13,634 bases of DNA from Collinsella sp. (GTDB taxonomy: Bacteria; Actinomycetota; Coriobacteriia; Coriobacteriales; Coriobacteriaceae): NCBI GenBank assembly GCA_019414465.1, contig DXLY01000016.1:1-13634 (forward strand). Direction: 5' to 3'. The position numbers and the translations under genes were made by a program. Below the pieces are notes generated by a model, which saw only the letters and a list, made by a program, of their open reading frames with translations, had not been told where the DNA came from and made no database searches. Positions 1-6,000 of the stretch are shown here, piece by piece (position 1 is the stretch's first letter; the number at the start of each line of letters is the position of its first letter).

Positions 1-8
1 AACTTCAA

Positions 9-40
9 GGGCGCGACCAGAAGGTCAGCGCCCTTTCGTT
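9..40 (+). terminator. Intrinsic terminator of an upstream, off-window gene
   Basis: Arm GGGCGCGACC (9-18), loop AGAA, arm GGTC-A-GCGCCC (23-33) form a 10-bp stem with one bulged A at 27. A T-rich run (TTTCGTTT) follows. The T-run is interrupted, so strength is uncertain. It most likely ends a plus-strand gene lying left of the window. Confidence 0.55.
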
Positions 41-369
41 TCACGTCACCTTGTCACAAATGCGACCCGCTCGCTGACTTATGCTCAACCTGCGGCGCCA
101 TTTTTCTTGAAGGCACCTTGCTCGCTCTGGCGGGCTTTCGCTGTCCGTCCTCTATCTGCGGTGTTGCCCTGGTTGGCACTTAGGGACGTTCCTTTTCTGC
201 CGGCACTTGGGGACAGTCCTTGTCGAGTTACTGGTAGTCATTGGGGACGTTATTAAACGACTACCCACGGCTATTGCGCACATGGCTCGCATGACAGCCG
301 TCTCTTTTATGTTTCCTTTAGCCGTTGCTGCCTAGGATGGGGGTTAGTCGGTAGGAAGGGAGCGTCTAT
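41..369. other. Gene-free stretch upstream of the exporter gene
   Basis: No convincing gene is seen here. The stretch holds the GGGGAC repeat cluster (175-251) and, just before the exporter start, a purine-rich ribosome binding site AGGAAGGGAG (353-362). No promoter with both good -35 and -10 boxes could be picked out. The minus strand carries a short open frame of about 41 codons between roughly 59 and 181, but it has no ribosome binding site and no recognisable family. Confidence 0.5.
175..251. repeat. Cluster of short GGGGAC repeats (REP-like remnants)
   Basis: Two 20-base units, GGCACTTAGGGACGTTCCTT (175-194) and GGCACTTGGGGACAGTCCTT (202-221), match at 17 of 20 positions with a 27-base period. 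A third partial copy, TTGGGGACGTT, lies at 241-251. Each unit contains a small dyad (GGGAC/GTCC). The same GGGGAC core reappears at 1949-1954 after the exporter gene. Such motifs resemble the REP sequences mobilised by RAYT-type Y1 transposases; no transposase is encoded in this window, so that link is inference. Confidence 0.5.
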
Positions 370-1938
370 ATGGACGACGCGAGCGAGCGTTCAATCGAAG
401 AGGACATGCTCGATCAGTTCAATTACTTTGATGATGAGGACGAGGAGCTGATCGACCGTCGCGAGCCAGCGCCGCTTGATTCCTTTGATCTGGTCGATGA
501 AGAGACTGATGAGGTTGAGGACGAATCAACGGAGCCCCCACAGCCTTCGCGCCTTGACTCGCTGCTTTCGAGAGCCCCCATGCACCACGGCGTTCGTGCC
601 GGCGCGCTCCATATGAAAACTGACTGGCACCAGATCGTGACGGCAGGCGATGAGCTTGCCGTCGATGCGCCGCTCACCGATAAATCATCCATCATCTGCC
701 GCACCGGCATGCTTATGCTGGCAAGCGGAACGGGTGCCTGGCGCGTGCGCGATACCATGAATCGTGTTGCCGCCGTACTCGGTGTCACCATCCACGTTGA
801 CTTAAGTCTTCTGTCGTTTGAGTGCACCTGCATCGAAGATGGCCACTGCTTTAACGAGGTTGTCAGCCTGCCCACAACGGGAGTCAATACCCATCGCATT
901 TGGATGATGGAGAGCTTCTTAAAGGAAATCGAGACGTATGGGCGCCGGTTTACCGTGCACGAATACCACGAGATGCTCAAGACCGTTGAGAGTTCAAAAC
1001 CCGATTACTCTCCCTGGCAACAGGGCCTTGCGGCAGCTTGTGCTTGCGGCGCCTTCGTCTTTTTGCTCGGCGGCGGCCCTATCGAGATGGCCTGCGCGTT
1101 TGTGGGCGCGGGTGTCGGCAACTTTGCCCGCTCCCATATTCTCAAGCAAGGCCTTGGTCAGTTCAGCGCGCTGACGACCGGCGTTGCGCTCGCTTGCGTT
1201 TCGTATCTGCTGGCATTGCTCGGCCTTGGCCAGGTCATACCGGGGGCAATGTCGCACCAAGAAGGCTATATCGGCGCCATGCTCTTTGTGATTCCCGGCT
1301 TTCCGCTCATTACGGCGGGCCTCGACATCGCCAAGCTCGACATGCGAAGCGGTATCGAGCGCCTTTCATATGCCGTATCGATTATTGTGATGGCGACGCT
1401 CGTAGGTTGGATGGTTGCCGAGTGTGTTGGCCTGGCGCCGGACGACTTTGCCCCACTGGGCCTTTCGCCGCTTGCCCTTACGCTCCTGCGCGTGGTGATG
1501 AGCTTCGTTGGCGTATTCGGCTTCTCGGTGATGTTCAACAGCCCGGTAAAGATGGCCGCGGCAGCTGGGTTGATCGGCGCCGTGTCCAATACCCTGCGTC
1601 TGACCCTTGTCGATGCGCCGACGATGATTCCCTTCCTGGGCCTCAGCACGGGAATGCCTCCCGAGGCAGCAGCGTTTATCGGCGCGCTGGTATCGGGTCT
1701 GCTGGCAAGCTTGGCCGAAGTCAAGCTCACCTACCCGCGCATCGCCCTCACGGTGCCTTCGATTGTCATTATGGTGCCCGGTCTGTATCTCTATCGCTCT
1801 ATGTATTACATGTGCACCTTCGACACGGTCAACATGCTCGGCTGGTTTGTGCGCGCAGTGCTCATCGTGGCGTTTCTGCCCGTTGGCTTGGGCGTGGCGA
1901 GAACCCTCACCGACCCTCGCTGGCGCCATACCAGCTAA
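370..1938 (+). CDS. ThrE-family threonine/serine exporter (DUF1212 + ThrE_2)
   Basis: Predicted inner-membrane exporter of threonine and serine, 522 aa. The N-terminal half (about 105-350) matches the DUF1212/YjjP type: a GTGAWRVRDTM segment at 120-130 precedes the first membrane helix, and PGFPLITAGLDI sits at 309-320. The C-terminal half (about 365-510) matches the ThrE_2/YjjB type. About ten hydrophobic segments start at residue 217. Some bacteria encode the two halves as separate proteins (YjjP/YjjB), whereas Corynebacterium glutamicum ThrE is fused as here and close in length. The first 60 residues are strikingly acidic (26 Asp/Glu) and look disordered. The ATG at 370 is preceded by AGGAAGGGAG. 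The substrate is inferred from the family; related YjjPB exports succinate, so another small acid is possible. The gene appears monocistronic and is followed at once by inverted repeats. Confidence 0.88.
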   Translation: MDDASERSIEEDMLDQFNYFDDEDEELIDRREPAPLDSFDLVDEETDEVEDESTEPPQPSRLDSLLSRAPMHHGVRAGALHMKTDWHQIVTAGDELAVDAPLTDKSSIICRTGMLMLASGTGAWRVRDTMNRVAAVLGVTIHVDLSLLSFECTCIEDGHCFNEVVSLPTTGVNTHRIWMMESFLKEIETYGRRFTVHEYHEMLKTVESSKPDYSPWQQGLAAACACGAFVFLLGGGPIEMACAFVGAGVGNFARSHILKQGLGQFSALTTGVALACVSYLLALLGLGQVIPGAMSHQEGYIGAMLFVIPGFPLITAGLDIAKLDMRSGIERLSYAVSIIVMATLVGWMVAECVGLAPDDFAPLGLSPLALTLLRVVMSFVGVFGFSVMFNSPVKMAAAAGLIGAVSNTLRLTLVDAPTMIPFLGLSTGMPPEAAAFIGALVSGLLASLAEVKLTYPRIALTVPSIVIMVPGLYLYRSMYYMCTFDTVNMLGWFVRAVLIVAFLPVGLGVARTLTDPRWRHTS

Positions 1939-1971
1939 TTGGTGCAAGGGGGACAGGTTACTTTGCACCAA
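1939..1971. repeat. Inverted repeat abutting the exporter stop codon
   Basis: TTGGTGCAA (1939-1947) and its exact reverse complement TTGCACCAA (1963-1971) enclose a 15-base loop containing GGGGGACAGGTTACT. It starts on the base after the TAA stop. The GGGGAC core is shared with the repeats at 175-251, so this is probably another member of the same REP-like family. It could fold in the exporter mRNA 3' end, but no T-run follows. Confidence 0.6.
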
Positions 1972-1975
1972 ATGA

Positions 1976-2040
1976 GTTGCGGTGAAATAGGGACTGAATT
2001 GTTGCTTAAAGGGTCAAAACAGTCCGTATTCCACCGCAAC
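1976..2040. repeat. Long imperfect inverted repeat (21-base arms)
   Basis: The left arm (1976-1996, beginning GTTGCGGTGAAATAGG) pairs with the right arm (2020-2040, ending CCACCGCAAC) at 19 of 21 positions around a 23-base loop. The mismatches are 1985/2031 and 1990/2026. The arm ends carry GGGACTG/CAGTCC, echoing the nearby GGGGAC motifs. The structure fits a small palindromic mobile or REP-type element, possibly doubling as the exporter transcript's 3' stabiliser. No transposase or clear target duplication is visible. Confidence 0.65.
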
Positions 2041-2155
2041 TTATGGGGTCGGGGGTTTTGGTGCCCTGCATCTCCACAAACTCAACGCTTACGAAGCGCG
2101 CGCCGTTCGTGTTAGGGTAGTTCCACCACATAAGTAGTCGCAGACGCGCGTAACA
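2041..2155. other. Gene-free leader region ahead of the DUF2798 gene
   Basis: No gene is supported. The promoter of the downstream gene should lie here, because only 44 bases separate the terminator's T-run from the next start codon. No clear -35/-10 pair was identified. GTGTTA (2109-2114) could pair with TAACAC at 2151-2156 or at 2225-2230. On the minus strand a coding-like open frame runs through this stretch (see findings). Confidence 0.35.
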
Positions 2156-2205
2156 CGGGCGGGCGAGATGAAGTCCCAACAGCTCCATCTTGCCCGCCCG
2201 TTTTT
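2156..2205 (+). terminator. Strong intrinsic terminator/attenuator ahead of DUF2798 gene
   Basis: CGGGCGGGCGAGATG (2156-2170) pairs with CATCTTGCCCGCCCG (2186-2200) at 14 of 15 positions around a 15-base loop, followed by TTTTT and GTT. A 9-base direct repeat, GCGTAACAC, flanks it at 2148-2156 and 2222-2230. Only 44 bases remain to the next ATG, too few for a promoter plus leader, so the downstream gene is probably transcribed through this hairpin. That suggests attenuation; alternatively it ends a short RNA started nearby. Confidence 0.75.
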
Positions 2206-2249
2206 GTTGCGTGGTGCCGCGGCGTAACACAGAAAGGAATCTGCCCTTC

Positions 2250-2798
2250 ATGCCTATCAACAAACGAGAGAGCCTGCTGTTCACCTTTATCATGTGCTTT
2301 TGCATGGTGCTCTGGATGAGCATCTACAACGTTGCCCTGCAGCACGGGGCCATCAACGGCGAGGTCGTTGCCGCTGCGTGGCTCGGCTTCCCCGTTGCCT
2401 ACATTTTTGCCATGTGCTGCGACTGGTTCGTCGCCAGCCCGCTCGCCAAGGGTTTCGCCTTTAAGTACTTGGTCACGCCGGGCAAGAGCTCGCCGCTCGC
2501 CATGACGCTCGCCGTCAGCTCCTGCATGGTCGTTCCCATGGTCATCATCATGTCGCTGTACGGTGCCTGCGAGGGTCTGACGCACATGCCCGGCGGCATC
2601 CTTGCGAACCTGTATTCCGTGCCCGCGATCTGGATGATCAACATCCCGCATAATTTTGTGATGGCGCTGCCGTGGAACCTTTTGGTAGCCGGTCCGATTT
2701 CCCACTTCGTCTTCCGTCGCGCCTTCCCTGTGGGGACGGTTTTCGAGGAGGAGCATGCCGAGCTCTTGGAGCAGGCTATGGCTCCTGAGTGCGAGTAG
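2250..2798 (+). CDS. DUF2798 family membrane protein
   Basis: A 182-aa integral membrane protein of unknown function. The sequence shows two related halves with DUF2798 character: KRESLLFTFIMCFCMVLWMS at residues 5-24, a second helix near 40-60, then an equivalent pair near 83-105 and 120-150, giving four membrane segments. A paired DUF2798 layout is common in the family. The C-terminus (about 160-182) is acidic and probably cytoplasmic. The ATG at 2250 was chosen because AGAAAGGA (2231-2238) lies upstream and the protein then begins in the typical way just before the first helix; an upstream extension to 2190 would run through the terminator hairpin. It stands alone between two terminators, and its leader hairpin suggests attenuation control. 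No catalytic motif is visible. Confidence 0.85.
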   Translation: MPINKRESLLFTFIMCFCMVLWMSIYNVALQHGAINGEVVAAAWLGFPVAYIFAMCCDWFVASPLAKGFAFKYLVTPGKSSPLAMTLAVSSCMVVPMVIIMSLYGACEGLTHMPGGILANLYSVPAIWMINIPHNFVMALPWNLLVAGPISHFVFRRAFPVGTVFEEEHAELLEQAMAPECE

Positions 2799-2941
2799 CT
2801 CGCTTAGGGATCTGCTGAGCGCGGGCGACTTGCTTGGTTGGAGCCCTAAGCGTGGATAGCTCTCTCGGCGACATCGCGGGCGTGAGCGGTGCGCATGACC
2901 GGAGGGCCCGTGCTGCTCCGTTGCCCGACGTGCTAGCGCGC

Positions 2942-2955
2942 AGAACAATCTGTTG
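2942..2955. promoter_or_regulatory. Possible second, degenerate TetR operator
   Basis: AGAACAATCTGTTG matches 12 of 14 positions of ACAACAGTCTGTTG, the core of the perfect palindrome at 3013-3026, and lies 71 bases upstream. Only the inner dyad (AACA/TGTT) is preserved. It could be an auxiliary site or chance similarity. Confidence 0.25.
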
Positions 2956-2964
2956 GTGCATTCG

Positions 2965-2997
2965 GCGGCTGCTGAAGCGTTTCGGCAGCCGCTTTTT
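2965..2997 (+). terminator. Intrinsic terminator after the DUF2798 gene
   Basis: GCGGCTGCTGAA (2965-2976) pairs with TTCGGCAGCCGC (2981-2992), 12 pairs including one G-T, with a GCGT loop and a following TTTTT. It lies 166 bases past the DUF2798 stop and insulates the activase promoter. The 165 bases between stop and hairpin hold no gene that could be supported. Confidence 0.8.
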
Positions 2998-3009
2998 ATA
3001 CGGAGTTTA

Positions 3010-3030
3010 AATACAACAGTCTGTTGTATT
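3010..3030. promoter_or_regulatory. Perfect 21-bp palindrome, predicted TetR operator
   Basis: AATACAACAG (3010-3019), a central T (3020), then the exact reverse complement CTGTTGTATT (3021-3030). The length and symmetry fit a TetR-family operator. It covers the -35 region of the promoter whose extended -10 is at 3039-3047, so binding would block RNA polymerase. The only regulator gene nearby is the tetR gene at the end of this operon, so autoregulation is inferred. Confidence 0.75.
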
Positions 3031-3038
3031 ACGTAGAG

Positions 3039-3047
3039 TGGTATATC
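3039..3047 (+). promoter_or_regulatory. Extended -10 promoter element for the activase operon
   Basis: TGGTATATC fits the extended -10 pattern (TG, any base, TATAAT-like). Transcription would start near 3053-3055, about 26 bases before the activase ATG. No good -35 box is seen at the right spacing; the palindrome occupies that position. Confidence 0.5.
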
Positions 3048-3079
3048 TCTAGCAGGAAAAATGCGAGAGACGGAGCATT

Positions 3080-6000
3080 ATGGCGTTGCTAGTAGGACTG
3101 GACGTAGGGTCGACGACGACCAAAGTTTACGCGATGCACGAGGATATGACCGAGGCGTGGTGGGGATATCGCCGCCACGGGGCGTGTCAGACAGCGAGCG
3201 TGCGCGCCATGCTCGGCGAGCTCGCCGAGCGCTTTCCCCATGAGTCGCTGCGCGTTGCGGTGACCGGCTCGGGTGCGCGCGATATCGCGACCGCGCTGGG
3301 CGCCTCGTACGTTCAGGAGGTGGTCGCCAACGCGCTCGCGATCAGCAGGTTCTATCCGCAGACGCGCTGCGCCATCGAGCTGGGCGGCCAAGACGCCAAG
3401 ATGATCTTCTTCCGCACCAACGATAAGGGAGACATCGAGGTTGCCGACATGCGCATGAACGGCTCGTGCGCAGGCGGTACCGGTGCATTTATCGACGAGA
3501 TGGCAAAGCTCATGGGGGTCGGCACCGAATCGGGCGAGTTCGAGCAGCTCGCAAGCCGGGGAACGACCGTCCACGAGGTCTCGGGCCGCTGCGGCGTGTA
3601 CGCAAAGACCGATATCCAGCCGCTGCTCAACGAGGGCATTCCTACCACCGACCTGGCGCTTTCGGCGCTTCACGCGGTCGCCCGCCAAACGATTGGCGGT
3701 CTGGCCCAGGGTATCGACATCGAGCCGCCGGTAATCTTCGAGGGCGGTACGCTCGCCTACAACCCCACGCTGGTCCGCGTGTTCCGGGAGCAACTGAATC
3801 TATCGGACGATCAGGTTATCGTCCCGCGCGATCCGCAGATCATGGTCGCGCGCGGTGCCGCCCTGTCGCTGACCGACATGTTCGCATCGTCCCAACCGAT
3901 CGACCTTCCCGACGCTTTTGTCCGGCTGGATAAGCTCGAGACGGTCGCGCCCGCAAGCGGGGAGGGACGTCTTGCCCAGCCCTTTTTTGCCACACCTGCC
4001 GAGCAGGCGGATTTTACGGCACGCCATGGCAAAGAGACGCCGGCAAAGGGTCCGGATGCGTATGCGCCCGGAGAGACGGTGCGTGTGGCGCTCGGTATCG
4101 ATTCGGGGAGCACGACGACCAAGTTCGCCCTGGTCGATGAGGCGGGTGAGCTTGTCGATTCGTTCTACGCGTCTAATAACGGCAGACCGCTCGACGTCGC
4201 CCAACAGGGTCTTGTCAGCTTGAAGAACCGCTGGGAGACAGCGGGAGTCACGCTTGCGATCGATGCCGTGGGCACCACGGGATACGGCGAGGAGCTTTTC
4301 GCGCGCGCGTTCCACGCCGACTACCATACGGTCGAGACGGTCGCGCACGCCCGCGCCGCGTGCGCATTCGTTCCCGATGCGACCTTCGTGCTCGACATCG
4401 GCGGACAGGATATGAAGGCCATCTGGCTCAACCACGGCGTGCTGACCGATATCGTCGTCAACGAGGCGTGCTCTGCGGGCTGCGGCTCGTTCCTCGAGGG
4501 TTTTGCCAAAAACCTCGGAATAGCCGTTGAGGATATCGCGACCGAGGCATTTTCGTCCAAAGCCCCCGCCGTTCTCGGCAGCCGCTGCACGGTGTTCATG
4601 AACAGCAGCGTCGTTTCCGAGCAGCGGCGCGGTAAGGGTCCGGGCGACATCATGGCCGGTCTCTGCCGTTCGATTATCGAGAACGTGTTCACCAAGGTCA
4701 TTCGCGTTTCAAATCTCAACCGTCTGGGCGACAAAGTCGTCGTCCAGGGCGGCACGTTCCGAAACGACGCGGTGCTGCGCGCATTCGAGCAATATCTGGG
4801 CAAACCCGTCACGCGTGCGCCCCACCCGGGGCTGATGGGCGCTATCGGTATCGCCCTGCTCGCGCGCGAGGAATGCCGCAAGGGCGACGCCGGCACGTCG
4901 TTTATCGGGCTCGATGCCGTGGAGCGCTTCGAGCATCGCGAGTTCGGCGGCGTTACCTGCCGTCGGTGCAACAACCGCTGCCAGCGCGCGGTCGTGGCAT
5001 TTGGCGACGGCTCGCTTTACGTCACGGGCAATCGCTGCCCGCGCGGCGGCGCCATCTCATGGGATGAGCTCGTGCGCGAGGTTCCCGCGGCGGAGGAGCT
5101 GCGTCCGCAGGGTGCTTGCGAGGCACAGGCACCCGGCACGGGGCGCGACCGGACCGCGGCTGCCCCCAATCTCTTTGTCGACCGCGAGAAGCTGCTGTTC
5201 GAGTCGTACCCCACGGTTCCCGTCTGCGGGGGGCGCGATGTCACGATCGGCATTCCCCGTGTGCTCGAGTTCTGGGACACCATGCCGTTCTGGTCGACGT
5301 TCTTCAGCACGCTCGGCTTTAAGGTGCGCGTCTCGGGACGCAGCACCAAGGCGATGTACGAGCGCGGTCTGGCGCACGTCACATCCGACACCGTGTGCTT
5401 CCCGGCCAAGCTCGTCCACGGGCACATCCGCAATCTCGTCGACGCCGGCGTCGACCGCATCTTCATGCCCATCATCACGACGGTGCCCACCGAAAACACC
5501 GCCTCTACCAGCGAGTGGATGTGCGCCGTCGTAAAGGGATACCCCTACGTGATGCGCAATTCCGATAACCCGGAGGAGCGTTTCGGCGTTCCGTTCGATA
5601 CGCCGCTGTTCCACTGGTACGACGAGGGCGACCGAAACCGCCAGCTCAAGGCGTGGTGCAAGGAGACCTTCGATATCGATGCCGACCTGGTTGCCAAGGC
5701 GACCGAGCAGGCGGACCGCGCGCAGGAGACGTTTGAGAACCAGCTGCAGCTGCGCGGCAGGCAGGTGCTCGAGAACGTGCGCGAGGACGGCGGCTACGCG
5801 GTGGTGATCGCTTCGCGCCCGTACCACAACGACCCGCTGGTCAACCACGGGCTGCCCAAGCTCTTCTCTGAGCGCGGCATCCCCGTGCTGACGCCCGATG
5901 CGGTGCCGGGGGTCTGCAACGTCGATCTTTCCAACAGCCGCATCGACATCGTGAACAACTACCATGCGCGCATGCTGTCGTGCGCGGTCATCGTCGCATC

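Noticed and set aside
59..181. Short minus-strand open frame of about 41 codons starting at a GTG
   Set aside because: It has no ribosome binding site and no recognisable family, and it overlaps the repeat cluster; most likely chance or part of a dispersed repeat.
1038..1985. Plus-strand open frame of 315 codons within the exporter gene
   Set aside because: Arg/Pro-rich out-of-frame translation; the overlapping frame encodes a full ThrE-type membrane protein.
2148..2230. GCGTAACAC direct repeats as target-site duplication of an inserted element around the hairpin
   Set aside because: The first copy overlaps the base of the terminator stem, and the enclosed 65 bases look like a normal terminator rather than a mobile element.
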